Shown here: in pieces, positions 51,597 to 61,985 of the stretch
Numbering within the stretch: position 1 is the first letter of the stretch
Layout: each line of letters begins with the position of its first letter
Notes under the pieces: model-generated
What the model saw: only the letters and a program-made list of their open reading frames with translations
Told to the model about the DNA's origin: nothing
Databases searched by the model: none
Translations under genes and position numbers: made by a program
Assembly: GCF_014203015.1 (NCBI RefSeq)
Contig: NZ_JACHIB010000013.1
Coordinates: 62,001 to 126,000 of the forward strand
From: Castellaniella defragrans
GTDB taxonomy: Bacteria > Pseudomonadota > Gammaproteobacteria > Burkholderiales > Burkholderiaceae_B
Reading direction: 5' to 3'
Length of the DNA stretch: 64,000 nt

Positions 51597-52085
51597 TCAG
51601 TTCCGGGCGCTGCGCATCAGCGCGGCCAGCGCCAGCGCGACGCAGACGGCGAACAGCAGCAGTCCCCACAGCGCGTATTCCACCCCCAGCAGGCTCACGC
51701 GGGCGTCCATGCACGTCGCGTAGATGCCGAACAGCCAGGGCAGGGAGGCGTCCAGCCCCGAGGCGGTGATGAAGCGGTCGGCGAAGGTCTGGGCGCAGGA
51801 GAACATCTGCCCGGCCACGCTGTACTGGTACCAGGCGGCGGCGATGCCGCACACCGCCAGGAGGGCCGCCGCGGCCGCGCCGATGCGGCGCACGATCGCC
51901 GGGCCCCAGCCCATGCCCGCCAGTCCGCAGACGGCGGCGATGGCCAGCAGGATCAGCCGCTGCAGCACGCACCAGGCGCAGGGCTTCATGCCGAAGGCGT
52001 ATTGCGAGATCAGGGCGAAGCCCACGGCGGCCAGGCACAGCAGGGCGACGAGGCGCAGGAGACGGTCGGAACGGGTCAGGGTCAT
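51597..52085 (-). CDS. dsbB: disulfide bond formation protein B
   Basis: Four-helix inner-membrane quinone reductase that reoxidises DsbA. 162 residues; first loop cysteines in PCAWCVLQR and second loop cysteines in MFSCAQTF and YATCMDA. ATG 52085 overlaps the glnD stop (ATGA), so the two are coupled, an unusual pairing. Confidence 0.95.
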   Translation of the reverse strand: MTLTRSDRLLRLVALLCLAAVGFALISQYAFGMKPCAWCVLQRLILLAIAAVCGLAGMGWGPAIVRRIGAAAAALLAVCGIAAAWYQYSVAGQMFSCAQTFADRFITASGLDASLPWLFGIYATCMDARVSLLGVEYALWGLLLFAVCVALALAALMRSARN

Positions 52086-54781
52086 GGCGAAGGCGGGCTC
52101 AGGGTCGGGTGGGTCGTCGGGTTCGTGGAATCTGCGGAGTCCGCGGGGGCCGTGGCGTCCGCCGCCGCGCCCAGCGCTTCCAGCACCTGGCGCTCGAACT
52201 GCCGCTGGCCGCGGGGGTGCTCCAGGCCGGGGCCGTCGAGCACGAAGATGTCCTCCACCCGGTCGCCCAGGGTCATGATCTTGGCCATCCGCAGATTGAC
52301 GTCGTGGCGGGCGAACACCCGGGCCAGGTCGTGCAGCAGGCCGACGCGGTCGGCCGCCGTGACCGACAGCCGCCAGTTGTCGCCCAGTTCGTCGGGCTGC
52401 AGGGTGACGCTGGGCATGATCGGAAAGGCGCGCGAGCGGCGCGATCCCGCGCGCGGCGCGGGGGCGTCCCGGCGCGTGGCCGGCCCGCCGCCCAGCGCGG
52501 CGCGCAGCTCGTGCTCGATCAGGGCGGCGTAGGAGCGGTAGTCGCGGTCGTGCTCGGGCAGCAGCACGATGAAGCTGTCCAGCGCCCAGCCCTGGCGCGT
52601 GGTGTGGATGCGGGCGTCCTGGATGCTCAGGCCGTGGCGGTCGAAATAGGTGCAGATGTCCATGAACAGGTCCGGCCGGTCGGGCGCGTAGGCGAGGATC
52701 TGCAGGGCCTCGCTCTGGCCCAGGACGCGGGCGCGCACGACCGGATCCGGCCCCTGGAAGCAATGGTACAGGTGGCGCGTGTGCCAGGCGATCTCGTTGG
52801 CGTCGTGGCGCAGGAAATAGGCCACGTCCAGCTGCGACCAGAAGGCCTCGCGGCTGTCGTCGCGCAGCCCCATCCGGCGGACCTCGGCGGCGGCGGCGTC
52901 CTTGCGCAGGGCCAGGATGGTCCGGGTGTCGGGCCGCTCGCCCCCCAGCGCGGCCAGCGTCCGATGGTACAGGTCTTCCAGCAGCTTGCCCTTCCAGGTG
53001 TTCCAGACCTTCGGGCTGGTGCCGCGGATGTCGGCCACCGTCAGCAGGTACAGGGCGGCCAGCCGGCGCCCCGATCCGACCTTGGCGGCGAATTCGTGGA
53101 TCACCCGGGGATCGCTCAGGTCGCGCTTCTGCGCCACCTGGGACAGGGTCAGGTGCTCGCGCACCAGGAAATCCAGCAGCTCGACGGACTCGCGCGGCAG
53201 CCCGTGGCGGCGGGCGAAGCGCCGCACTTCGGCGGCGCCCAGCTGGGAATGGTCGCCGCCGCGCCCCTTGGCGATGTCGTGGAACAGCGCCGCCACGTAC
53301 AGCAGCCAGTGGTCGTCGAGATCGGCGATCAGCTGGCTGGCCAGGGGATATTCCTGGGCATGCTCGGGCATGGTGAAGCGCCGCAGGTTGCGGATCACCA
53401 TCAGGATGTGCTGGTCCACGGTGTAGGCGTGGAACAGGTCGTGCTGCATCTGGCCGACGATGCGCCGGAACACGGGCAGGTAGCGCGGCAGGATGTTCCA
53501 CATCGTCATGTCGCGCAGGGCGTGGACGATGCCGCGCGGCTGGCGCAGGATCTCCAGGAACAGGCGGCGGTTGGCCGGGTCGTCGCGGAACGCCCGGTCG
53601 ATGCGGTGGCGGGCGTGCCACATGGCGCGCAGGGTGCCGGCCGCCATGCCCTGCAGCTCCGGGTGCCGCTGCGTGACCAGGAACACCTTCAGCAGCAGGC
53701 TGGGCGTGCGCTCGAAGGCGTCCTCGCGGATCAGGGCCAGCCGCTCGCGGCGCACGCAGAAGTCCTCGTCGAGCGCGACCGTCTCGTCCTGCGGGCGGGG
53801 AAACAGGCGTTCCTCCAGCGCCAGCATCAGCAGCCGGTTGACCTGGCAGACCACGCGGGCGGCCCAGTAGTAGCGCTGCATCAGCAGTTCGCCGGCGCGC
53901 CGGTGCGGCTGGTCGGCGAAGCCGTAGACGCGGGCCAGGCGCGGCTGCAGGTCGAACAGCACGCGATCCTCGCGGCGTCCGGCCAGCAGGTGCAGCTCGA
54001 TGCGCAGGCGCTTGAAGGCCAGCTCCGCCCGCCGCAGGGCACGGAATTCGGCCGAGGTCAGCAGGTCGGTGCGGGCGACGGCGCGCCAGGTGTCGCCCAG
54101 CCCGGCCGCGCGCGCCAGCCACAGCAGCACCTGCAGGTCGCGCAGGCCGCCGGGGGCTTCCTTGCAGTTGGGCTCCAGCGCGTAGGGCGTGTCCTGGTGG
54201 CGCGCGTGGCGCTGCTGCATTTCGGTGCGCTTGGCCAGGTAGAAATCGCGCGGGTCCAGATCCTGCCGCATCCGTTCGCGGAAGCGCCGGAACAGCGAAC
54301 GGCCGCCCGCCAGCCAGCGGGCTTCCAGCAGGGAGGTCTGGACGGTGATGTCGGCGGCGGCCTCGTGCCGGCACTGCTCCAGGGTGCGCACGCTCAGGCC
54401 CGGTTCCAGCCCGATGTCCCACAGGGCCGCGACCAGGGCCTCGATGCGCTCGCGGTCGGCCGCGTCGGGGGCGCGTTCGAGCAGGATCAGGATGTCGAGG
54501 TCCGAGCCCGGATAGAGCTCGCCGCGGCCGTAGCCGCCGACCGCCGCCGCGCAGGCGCCGGCCGGCAGGGGATGGATCTTCAGCAGGCCGCGCAGCGTGT
54601 CGTCGGCGATGCGCCGCAGGGCCGACAGCAGCGTGTCGGGCCGCAGGTGGATGCGCCAGGCCCGCACGGCCTCGTCCCGGCGCGCCTGCATGCGGGTGCG
54701 CAGTTCGGCCAGAACGGGGCGGTGCGTGTCGGCGCTCACGGGCGCCGGTCCGCCGGGGGGCGCGCCCGGGCGCGTGGTCAT
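52082..54781 (-). CDS. glnD: bifunctional uridylyltransferase/uridylyl-removing enzyme
   Basis: Glutamine sensor that uridylylates PII proteins and reverses it, 899 residues. Nucleotidyltransferase motif GGYGRGELYPGSDLDILIL at about 82-100, HD-domain motif ALFHDIAKGRGGDHS, and two C-terminal ACT domains (SVTAADRVGLLHDLARVFA). Regulates nitrogen assimilation. Seven nt after map, on the same strand. Confidence 0.97.
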   Translation of the reverse strand: MTTRPGAPPGGPAPVSADTHRPVLAELRTRMQARRDEAVRAWRIHLRPDTLLSALRRIADDTLRGLLKIHPLPAGACAAAVGGYGRGELYPGSDLDILILLERAPDAADRERIEALVAALWDIGLEPGLSVRTLEQCRHEAAADITVQTSLLEARWLAGGRSLFRRFRERMRQDLDPRDFYLAKRTEMQQRHARHQDTPYALEPNCKEAPGGLRDLQVLLWLARAAGLGDTWRAVARTDLLTSAEFRALRRAELAFKRLRIELHLLAGRREDRVLFDLQPRLARVYGFADQPHRRAGELLMQRYYWAARVVCQVNRLLMLALEERLFPRPQDETVALDEDFCVRRERLALIREDAFERTPSLLLKVFLVTQRHPELQGMAAGTLRAMWHARHRIDRAFRDDPANRRLFLEILRQPRGIVHALRDMTMWNILPRYLPVFRRIVGQMQHDLFHAYTVDQHILMVIRNLRRFTMPEHAQEYPLASQLIADLDDHWLLYVAALFHDIAKGRGGDHSQLGAAEVRRFARRHGLPRESVELLDFLVREHLTLSQVAQKRDLSDPRVIHEFAAKVGSGRRLAALYLLTVADIRGTSPKVWNTWKGKLLEDLYHRTLAALGGERPDTRTILALRKDAAAAEVRRMGLRDDSREAFWSQLDVAYFLRHDANEIAWHTRHLYHCFQGPDPVVRARVLGQSEALQILAYAPDRPDLFMDICTYFDRHGLSIQDARIHTTRQGWALDSFIVLLPEHDRDYRSYAALIEHELRAALGGGPATRRDAPAPRAGSRRSRAFPIMPSVTLQPDELGDNWRLSVTAADRVGLLHDLARVFARHDVNLRMAKIMTLGDRVEDIFVLDGPGLEHPRGQRQFERQVLEALGAAADATAPADSADSTNPTTHPTLSPPSP

Positions 54782-54788
54782 TCGGCTG

Positions 54789-55607
54789 TCAGGCGGCCGT
54801 GGGGGCGGCTTTGACGAAGGCGGGCGGCGCCGGCATGCCGGGCGACACCGTCAGCACTTCGTAGCCGTCGTCGGTGACCAGGATGCTGTGCTCCCATTGG
54901 GCCGACAGGCTGTGGTCGCGCGTGACGACCGTCCACTGGTCGGCCAGCGTGCGGATCTCGCGCCGGCCGGCGTTGATCATGGGCTCGATGGTGAAGATCA
55001 TGCCGGGCTCCAGGCGCAGGCCCGTGCCGGGCTTGCCGTAGTGCAGCACCTGGGGATCCTGGTGGAAGCGCCGGCCGACGCCGTGGCCGCAGTATTCGCG
55101 CACCACGGAAAAGCCCGCGGCCTCGGCGCGCTTCTGGATGGCGTGGCCGATGTCGCCCAGGGTGGCGCCCGGGCGCACCTGCTCGATGCCCAGCCACATG
55201 CATTCGTAGGTGGTGTCGATCAGCCGGCGGGCCAGGATGGAAGGTTCGCCCACGCAGTACATGCGGCTGGTGTCGCCGAACCAGCCGTCCTTGATGATGG
55301 TGATGTCCATGTTGAGGATGTCGCCGTTCTTCAGGACCTTGTCGCCGGGAATGCCGTGGCAGATGACGTGGTTGACCGAGGTGCAGATGGAGGCGGGGAA
55401 GGGCGGATAGCCGGGCGGCGCGTAGCCCACGGTGGCCGATTTCACCTGGAGCGTGTTGGTGAGGTAGTCCATGCACAGGCGGTCGAGCTCCCCCGTCGTG
55501 ACTCCGGGGCGCACGTGCGGTTCGAGGTAGTCCAGGATGCTGGCGGCGGCCTGGCAGGCGGCGCGCATCTGGTCGAGTTCGTGGGGGTCGGTGACGAGTT
55601 GGCTCAT
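54789..55607 (-). CDS. map: methionine aminopeptidase type I
   Basis: Removes initiator methionine from nascent proteins. 272 residues; metal ligands lie in NMDITII, FGDTSR, GHGVGR, TIEPMIN and WEHSILV. Divergent from rpsB as in many proteobacteria. A good -10 lies about 36 nt upstream. Confidence 0.98.
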   Translation of the reverse strand: MSQLVTDPHELDQMRAACQAAASILDYLEPHVRPGVTTGELDRLCMDYLTNTLQVKSATVGYAPPGYPPFPASICTSVNHVICHGIPGDKVLKNGDILNMDITIIKDGWFGDTSRMYCVGEPSILARRLIDTTYECMWLGIEQVRPGATLGDIGHAIQKRAEAAGFSVVREYCGHGVGRRFHQDPQVLHYGKPGTGLRLEPGMIFTIEPMINAGRREIRTLADQWTVVTRDHSLSAQWEHSILVTDDGYEVLTVSPGMPAPPAFVKAAPTAA

Positions 55608-55642
55608 GGGGTGCTTGCTGTGAAGATGAGATGAATAGTAGA

Positions 55643-55648
55643 ATTATA
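55643..55648 (-). promoter_or_regulatory. -10 element of the map-glnD-dsbB promoter
   Basis: A perfect TATAAT on the minus strand, about 36 nt before the map ATG. The -35 region is weak. The rpsB promoter should lie on the other strand in 55650-55840 but I could not identify it. Confidence 0.55.
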
Positions 55649-55876
55649 GGCTTAGCTGTAAATAGCGTACCTCGCCGCCCCAAGGGTGTGCGCGGATGGC
55701 ATGGAAGAGATTGCCGGATGATTGCCGGGCGTGATTGCCAGGCATCGTTGCTAGGGCATGAAGGCATTGCAGTGCCCGAAGCCTGCCCGACGTCGATGCT
55801 TGAAGATTCGGCCTTCTTTCCATGTTAGTCCCGGATACTGGCCTGGTACAAGACCAAACCCTCACGGAGAATTTTC

Positions 55877-56629
55877 ATGTCGCTCATGCGCGAAATGCTG
55901 GAAGCCGGTGTCCATTTTGGCCACCAGACCCGTTACTGGAACCCGAAGATGGCCGAATACATCTTCGGCCAGCGCAACAAGATCCACATCGTCAACCTCG
56001 AACGCACGGTCGAGAAATACCTGGAAGCCAGCCAGTTCGTGCGCCAGATCGCCGCGCGCGGCGGCAACGTGCTGTTCGTCGGCACCAAGCGCTCGGCCCG
56101 CGAGATCATCGCCGCCGAGGCCCAGCGCTGCGGCATGCCCTACGTCGACAGCCGCTGGCTGGGCGGCATGATGACCAACTTCAAGACGGTCAAGACCTCG
56201 ATCAAGCGCCTGAAGGACATGGAAGCCCAGCAGGCCGAAGGCGCCACCGAGCACATGACCAAGAAGGAAGCGCTGATGTTCGCGCGCGAAATGGACAAGC
56301 TCAACAAGTCCATCGGCGGCATCAAGGACATGAACACGCTGCCCGACGCGCTGTTCGTGATCGACGTGGGCTACCACAAGATCGCCGTGGCCGAAGCCCG
56401 CACCCTGGGCATCCCGGTGGTCGGCGTGGTCGACACCAACCACTCGCCCGAAGGCATCGATCACGTCATTCCGGGCAACGACGACTCGTCCAAGGCCATC
56501 GCCCTGTACGCCCGCGGCATGGCCGATGCCGTGCTGGCCGGCCGCGAACAGAGCCTCAACGGCCTGGTCGAGGAACTGGCCGAAGGCGAGGAATTCATCG
56601 AGGTCGAGCAGGACCAGGACCAGGAATAA
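55877..56629 (+). CDS. rpsB: 30S ribosomal protein S2
   Basis: Small-subunit protein, 250 residues. [35 protein letters not shown] and [15 protein letters not shown] are classic S2 segments. ACGGAG precedes the ATG. Starts the rpsB-tsf-pyrH-frr series; S2 commonly autoregulates its operon from the leader. Confidence 0.99.
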   Translation: MSLMREMLEAGVHFGHQTRYWNPKMAEYIFGQRNKIHIVNLERTVEKYLEASQFVRQIAARGGNVLFVGTKRSAREIIAAEAQRCGMPYVDSRWLGGMMTNFKTVKTSIKRLKDMEAQQAEGATEHMTKKEALMFAREMDKLNKSIGGIKDMNTLPDALFVIDVGYHKIAVAEARTLGIPVVGVVDTNHSPEGIDHVIPGNDDSSKAIALYARGMADAVLAGREQSLNGLVEELAEGEEFIEVEQDQDQE

Positions 56630-56652
56630 ATTCCTGCCTTCCGCCGTCCCGG

Positions 56653-56674
56653 CCCGCCGCCTCCCGGCGGCGGG
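56653..56674 (+). other. stem-loop between rpsB and tsf
   Basis: A perfect 9-bp stem CCCGCCGCC/GGCGGCGGG with loop TCCC, 23 nt after the rpsB stop. No U-run. An attenuator between rpsB and tsf is known in E. coli, so a similar partial terminator is plausible. Confidence 0.55.
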
Positions 56675-56727
56675 CTCGTCGCGCGCCGCCCCTCGGCGCG
56701 CGCACTGATTGAACAGGAGAGAACACA

Positions 56728-57603
56728 ATGGCTCAAATCACCGCCGCCATGGTCAAGGAACTGCGCGAAAAGACCGACGCGCCCATGATGGAATGCAAGA
56801 AGGCCCTGACCGAGGCCGAGGGCGATCTGGCCCGCGCCGAGGAACTGCTGCGCGTCAAGCTGGGCAGCAAGGCCTCCAAGGCCGCCGGCCGCATCACCGC
56901 CGAAGGCCTGGTCGGCCTGCACATCGCCGCCGACGGCAAGAGCGGCGCGCTGGTCGAAGTCAACTGCGAAACCGACTTCGTCGCCAAGAACGACGATTTC
57001 ATCGCCTTCGTCAACGACCTGGCCCGCATCGCCGCCGAACGCAACCCGGCCGACCTGGCCGCCCTGAACGCCTGCGCCATGGGCGACGGCACCGTCGAAT
57101 CCGTGCGCGCCGCCCTGGTGGGCAAGATCGGCGAGAACATGTCGGTGCGCCGCTTCCAGCGCTTCGACACCGTGGACGCCCTGAACAGCTACGTGCACGG
57201 CGGGCGCATCGGCGTGCTGGTGGACTACGCCGGCGCCGATGAAGTCGGCAAGGACCTGGCCATGCACATCGCAGCGACCAAGCCCCGCGCCCTGAACGCC
57301 GACGGCGTGGATCCCGCGCTGATCGCCGCCGAACGCTCCGTGGCCGAACAGAAGGCCGCCGAATCCGGCAAGCCGGCCGAGATCGTCGCCAAGATGGTCG
57401 AAGGTTCTGTGCAGAAGTTCCTGAAGGAAGTCACGCTGCTGTCGCAGCCCTTCGTCAAGAACGACAAGCAGACCGTCGAGCAGATGCTCAAGGAAAAGGG
57501 CGCCCGCATCAACCGCTACGCGCTGTTCGTGGTGGGCGAGGGCATCGAGAAGAAGTCCGAGGACTTCGCCGCCGAGGTCGCCGCCGCCGCCAGCGGCTCC
57601 TGA
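56728..57603 (+). CDS. tsf: elongation factor Ts
   Basis: Guanine nucleotide exchange factor for EF-Tu, 291 residues. The N-terminal [20 protein letters not shown] and the [17 protein letters not shown] region mark the family. ACAGGAGAG lies upstream. 98 nt after rpsB. Confidence 0.99.
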   Translation: MAQITAAMVKELREKTDAPMMECKKALTEAEGDLARAEELLRVKLGSKASKAAGRITAEGLVGLHIAADGKSGALVEVNCETDFVAKNDDFIAFVNDLARIAAERNPADLAALNACAMGDGTVESVRAALVGKIGENMSVRRFQRFDTVDALNSYVHGGRIGVLVDYAGADEVGKDLAMHIAATKPRALNADGVDPALIAAERSVAEQKAAESGKPAEIVAKMVEGSVQKFLKEVTLLSQPFVKNDKQTVEQMLKEKGARINRYALFVVGEGIEKKSEDFAAEVAAAASGS

Positions 57604-57756
57604 TTCCGGCCGATTTCGATTTCAGGTACGATGGCATCGCGCCGGACGCGCGATGCCTGTTCACATCCGCAGCCGGAAGCCCGGTTTCCCGGCAGCCGTG
57701 CCGCTCGTCCGTATTGCTTTATACCTCGAATATTTCTCCTTCCAGGAACCTTTTGC

Positions 57757-58473
57757 ATGTCCACCCCTGCCTACAAGCGCGTTCTCCTGAAACTTTCGGG
57801 TGAGGCTCTGATGGGCGGCGATGCCTTCGGCATCAACCGCGCGACCATACTCCGCATGACCGAGGAGATCCACGGCGTCGTGTCCCTCGGCGTGCAGCTG
57901 GCCGTGGTGATCGGCGGGGGCAACATCTTCCGCGGCGTGGCGCCGGGCGCCCAGGGCATGGACCGGGCCACGGCCGACTACATGGGCATGCTGGCCACCG
58001 TCATGAACGGCCTGGCGCTGCAGGACGCCCTGAAGAACCACGGCGTGGACACCCGGGTGCAGTCGGCCCTGAACATCGACCAGGTGGTCGAACGCTACAT
58101 CCGGCCCAAGGCCCTGCGCTACCTCGAAGAAGGCAAGGTCGTCGTCTTCGCGGCCGGCACCGGCAATCCCTTCTTCACCACCGACACGGCCGCCGCGCTG
58201 CGCGGCGCCGAGATCGGCGCCGAGATGGTCCTGAAAGCCACCAAGGTCGACGGCATCTACAGCGCCGACCCCAACAAGGACCCGAACGCCACGCGCTATT
58301 CGCGCATCAGCTTCGACGAGGCCATCGTGCGCCGCCTCGAAGTCATGGATGCCACGGCCTTCGCGCTGTGCCGCGACCAGAAACTGCCGATCAAGGTCTT
58401 TTCGATCAACAAGCCGGGAGCCCTCCGGCGCGTCGTCTGCGGCGAGGACGAGGGCACCCTGGTCCAGGTATAG
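57757..58473 (+). CDS. pyrH: UMP kinase
   Basis: Hexameric bacterial UMP kinase, 238 residues, forming UDP; amino acid kinase fold. [25 protein letters not shown] and [16 protein letters not shown] are diagnostic. ATG 57757 follows AGGAACC; an in-frame ATG at 57631 would add 42 atypical residues. Codirectional with frr, 8 nt away. Confidence 0.98.
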   Translation: MSTPAYKRVLLKLSGEALMGGDAFGINRATILRMTEEIHGVVSLGVQLAVVIGGGNIFRGVAPGAQGMDRATADYMGMLATVMNGLALQDALKNHGVDTRVQSALNIDQVVERYIRPKALRYLEEGKVVVFAAGTGNPFFTTDTAAALRGAEIGAEMVLKATKVDGIYSADPNKDPNATRYSRISFDEAIVRRLEVMDATAFALCRDQKLPIKVFSINKPGALRRVVCGEDEGTLVQV

Positions 58474-58481
58474 GAAACCTC

Positions 58482-59045
58482 ATGAGCCTTTCCTCCGACA
58501 TTCGCCGCTCGGCCGACGAGCGCATGGGCAAATCCATCGACTCCCTGAAGGCCAACCTGGCCAAGATCCGCACGGGCCGCGCCCACGCGGGGATCCTGGA
58601 CCACGTGCAGGTCGAATACTACGGCTCGCCCGTGCCGGTGAGCCAGGTCGCCAACGTGACCGTGATCGACGCGCGCACCCTCAGCGTGCAGGTCTGGGAA
58701 AAGTCGATGGCGGGTCCGGTCGAAAAGGCCATCCGCGAATCCGACCTGGGACTCAATCCCATCGCCATGGGCGACAACATCCGCGTGCCGATGCCCGCCC
58801 TCACCGAGGAACGCCGCCGCGACCTGACCAAGGTCGTGCGCAGCGAGGGCGAGGACGCCAAGGTCGCGGTGCGCAACCTGCGCCGCGAGGCCAACGAGGC
58901 CCTGAAAAAGCTGGTCAAGGACAAGGAAATCTCCGAGGACGAGGACCGCCGCGGCCAGGACGAGGTGCAGAAGCTCACCGACCGCTACGTGAGCGAAATC
59001 GACAAGCTCGTCGCCCAGAAGGAAGCCGAGATCATGACGGTCTAG
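58482..59045 (+). CDS. frr: ribosome recycling factor
   Basis: Splits post-termination ribosomes with EF-G. 187 residues; [27 protein letters not shown] region near residue 30 and [17 protein letters not shown] are characteristic. ATG 58482 has TAGGAAA upstream. Confidence 0.98.
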   Translation: MSLSSDIRRSADERMGKSIDSLKANLAKIRTGRAHAGILDHVQVEYYGSPVPVSQVANVTVIDARTLSVQVWEKSMAGPVEKAIRESDLGLNPIAMGDNIRVPMPALTEERRRDLTKVVRSEGEDAKVAVRNLRREANEALKKLVKDKEISEDEDRRGQDEVQKLTDRYVSEIDKLVAQKEAEIMTV

Positions 59046-59096
59046 GGCGATGGGCTTCCTCAGGCCCCATCGGCCCTCCGCGCGACGCCCCGGCGT

Positions 59097-59861
59097 ATGA
59101 CCGAGACTCTTTCTTCCACGCTTGCCATTCCCGAGACCGGGGACGTGCCCCGGCATGTCGCCATCATCATGGATGGCAACGGCCGCTGGGCGACCCGGCG
59201 CATGCTGCCCCGCACGGCGGGGCACGTGCGCGGCGTGCAGGCCGTGCGCCGCATCGTCGAGGCCTGCGGCCTGCGCGGCGTGCGCTACCTGACGCTGTTC
59301 GCCTTCAGCTCCGAGAACTGGCGCCGCCCGGCCCAGGAAGTCTCCCTGCTGATGCGCCTGTTCGTGCGCACCCTGGAAAAGGAAGTCGATCGCCTGGAGG
59401 CCCAGGGCGTGCGCTTGCGCGTGGCCGGGGACCTGTCGGCCTTCGACCCGCACCTGCGCGGCCTGATCGAGGACGCCGAGCGGCGCACCGCCGGGCAATC
59501 GGCCCTGACGCTGACCATCGCCGCCAACTACGGCGGCCGCTGGGACATCCTGCAGGCCGTCCAGGCCCTGCTGGCGCGGCGGCCCGAGCTCGCCGCCCAT
59601 CCCGAGTTGCTGGACGAGGCCGCGCTCTCGCCCTGGCTCGCCATGGCCTACGCGCCCGAGCCCGACCTGTTCATCCGCACCGGCGGCGAGCAGCGTATTT
59701 CCAATTTCATGATCTGGCAGCTGGCCTATACTGAACTGTATTTCACCGACTGCTGGTGGCCGGATTTCGACGCCGAGCAGCTCGACCGGGCCTTCGCGTG
59801 GTACCGGGGGCGCGAACGGCGGTTCGGCCGCACCAGCGCCCAGCTGCGCGACACCGTCTGA
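59097..59861 (+). CDS. uppS: undecaprenyl diphosphate synthase
   Basis: cis-Prenyltransferase making the C55 lipid carrier of cell-wall sugars. 254 residues. [27 protein letters not shown] and the [24 protein letters not shown] region are present, with catalytic Asp in MDGNGRW. Next to cdsA as usual. Confidence 0.98.
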   Translation: MTETLSSTLAIPETGDVPRHVAIIMDGNGRWATRRMLPRTAGHVRGVQAVRRIVEACGLRGVRYLTLFAFSSENWRRPAQEVSLLMRLFVRTLEKEVDRLEAQGVRLRVAGDLSAFDPHLRGLIEDAERRTAGQSALTLTIAANYGGRWDILQAVQALLARRPELAAHPELLDEAALSPWLAMAYAPEPDLFIRTGGEQRISNFMIWQLAYTELYFTDCWWPDFDAEQLDRAFAWYRGRERRFGRTSAQLRDTV

Positions 59862-59873
59862 AAGGAATCCGCC

Positions 59874-60716
59874 ATGCTGCGCCAGCGCATCCTCACCGCC
59901 GTCGTCCTGCTGTCGATCGTGGCGGCCGCCGTGGCCGCCCCCACGCCCTGGCCGATGCTCGCCCTGCTGGGCCTGATGACCGGCTGCGCGCTGTGGGAAT
60001 GGCTGCGGCTGGTGACGCCGGGCGCCGCCGTGCACTGGGGCGGGGCGGTGCTGGCGGTCCTCGCGCTGGTGCCGCTGTCGCGCCTGCTGGCCGACGGCCA
60101 GCCGGGCCTGGAAACCGCCTTCGGATCGGTCCTGCTGCCGCTGGCGGTGCTGTTCTGGCTCGCCTTCGCCCCCGCCGCGGTGGTGCGCGCCCGGCTGCCG
60201 GACGCCTGCCGGCCCGGCGTGCTGGCCCTGGCCGGCTTCCTCGTCCTGGCCGCCACCTGGTACGCGCTCGCCTGGGTGTTCCTGCGCCACGGCGCGGCCG
60301 CGCTCGTCAGCCTGTGGGCGCTGATCTGGGCCGCCGACATCGCCGCCTATTTCACCGGCCGCAGCCTGGGGCGCCGCAAGCTCGCGCCGCGCGTCAGCCC
60401 CGGCAAGACGATCGAGGGCGCGGCCGGCGGCATCCTGGCGGCCACCGTGTGGCTGGTCGCCACGGCGCTGTGGTGGCCGGGCAGCTTCGGGGCGCTGCTG
60501 CTGGCGCACGTCGGCTGGGCGGGCCTGGTCGTGGCCGGCGTGGCGCTGGCGGCCTGGTCCATCGTCGGCGACCTGTTTGAATCCCTGCTCAAGCGCCGCG
60601 CGGGGGTCAAGGATTCCAGCCAGCTGCTGCCGGGCCACGGCGGCGTGTACGATCGCATCGACGCGGTGCTGCCGGTGGCGCCGGCCGCCGCGCTGCTGCT
60701 GATGGCCGGTTCCTAG
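59874..60716 (+). CDS. cdsA: phosphatidate cytidylyltransferase
   Basis: Integral membrane enzyme forming CDP-diacylglycerol for phospholipids. 280 residues and about eight TM segments. The signature [20 protein letters not shown] with VYDRID follows. 12 nt after uppS. Confidence 0.97.
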   Translation: MLRQRILTAVVLLSIVAAAVAAPTPWPMLALLGLMTGCALWEWLRLVTPGAAVHWGGAVLAVLALVPLSRLLADGQPGLETAFGSVLLPLAVLFWLAFAPAAVVRARLPDACRPGVLALAGFLVLAATWYALAWVFLRHGAAALVSLWALIWAADIAAYFTGRSLGRRKLAPRVSPGKTIEGAAGGILAATVWLVATALWWPGSFGALLLAHVGWAGLVVAGVALAAWSIVGDLFESLLKRRAGVKDSSQLLPGHGGVYDRIDAVLPVAPAAALLLMAGS

Positions 60717-60754
60717 GCCCGCCCGTCCGTTTCGCATCCACAGGTTCCAACGCC

Positions 60755-61960
60755 ATGTCCGTCCAGCAACGCCTCTGCATCCTCGGCTCGACCGGTTCCA
60801 TCGGGGTGAGCACGCTGGACGTGGTCGCGCGCCATCCGGACCGGTTCTCCGTCCATGCGCTGAGCGCGCACAGCCGGATCGAGGCGCTGGCGCAGCAGGC
60901 GGCGCGGCACGCGGCGCGGGTGGTGATCGTGCCCGACGACGCCGCCCGGGCGCGCTTTCTGGCTGCCTGGCCGGCCGGCCGGCCGCTGCCGGAAATCCGC
61001 CAGGGCGCCCAGGCGCTGGCCGACACGGCGGCCGATCCCGAGGTCACCGCCGTCATGGCCGCCATCGTGGGCGCCGCCGGGCTGCCCGGGGCGCTGGCGG
61101 CGGCGCGGGCCGGCAAGCGGGTGCTGCTGGCCAACAAGGAAGCGCTGGTGGCGGCGGGCAGCCTGTTCATGCGCGCCGTGCGCGAGTCCGGCGCCGAGCT
61201 GCTGCCCATCGACAGCGAGCACAACGCCATCTTCCAGTGCCTGCCCCAGTCGGCCGATCGCGCGCGCGCGCCGGCAAGCCCGGCCAAGGGCGTGCGCCGG
61301 CTGCTGCTCACCGCCTCGGGCGGGCCGTTTCGCCGCACCGCGCTGGACCAGCTCGACGCGGTGACCCCCGACCAGGCCTGCGCCCACCCCAACTGGCGCA
61401 TGGGCCGCAAGATCTCCGTGGACTCGGCCACCATGCTGAACAAGGGGCTGGAAGTCATCGAGGCCCACTGGCTGTTCTCCATGCCGATGGCGCACATCCA
61501 GGTGGTGGTCCATCCCCAGAGCGTGGTCCATTCCATGGTCGAATACCTGGACGGCTCCATCCTGGCCCAGCTGGGCCAGCCCGACATGCGCACGCCCATC
61601 GCCTACGGCCTGGGCTATCCGGAGCGCATCGACGGCGGCGTCGGCCTGCTGGAGCTCGCCCGCCTGGGACGCCTGGATTTCGAGCCCCCGGACCTGGCGC
61701 GCTTTCCCTGCCTGCGGCTGTCCTTCGACGCGCTGGGCCAGGGGCAGGGCGCCTGCATCGCGCTGAACGCGGCCAACGAGGTCGCGGTCGACGGCTTCCT
61801 GCGCGGGCGCATCCGCTACACCCAGATTCCGTCCATCATCGAGCGCTGCCTGGACGACTCCGTGGCGCACGGGACGCAGACGCCGTCCTCCCTGGCGGAA
61901 ATCCTCGACCTGGACGCGCGCACGCGCCGCGTCGCGGCCGGCTTCTGCCAGACCCGCTGA
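60755..61960 (+). CDS. dxr: 1-deoxy-D-xylulose 5-phosphate reductoisomerase
   Basis: Second enzyme of the MEP isoprenoid pathway, NADPH- and metal-dependent. 401 residues. NADPH loop [25 protein letters not shown], and active site [11 protein letters not shown] are intact. Supplies precursors to UppS nearby. Confidence 0.98.
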   Translation: MSVQQRLCILGSTGSIGVSTLDVVARHPDRFSVHALSAHSRIEALAQQAARHAARVVIVPDDAARARFLAAWPAGRPLPEIRQGAQALADTAADPEVTAVMAAIVGAAGLPGALAAARAGKRVLLANKEALVAAGSLFMRAVRESGAELLPIDSEHNAIFQCLPQSADRARAPASPAKGVRRLLLTASGGPFRRTALDQLDAVTPDQACAHPNWRMGRKISVDSATMLNKGLEVIEAHWLFSMPMAHIQVVVHPQSVVHSMVEYLDGSILAQLGQPDMRTPIAYGLGYPERIDGGVGLLELARLGRLDFEPPDLARFPCLRLSFDALGQGQGACIALNAANEVAVDGFLRGRIRYTQIPSIIERCLDDSVAHGTQTPSSLAEILDLDARTRRVAAGFCQTR

Positions 61961-61985
61961 TGTCCCCGTTCCGGCCTTCGTTCCC

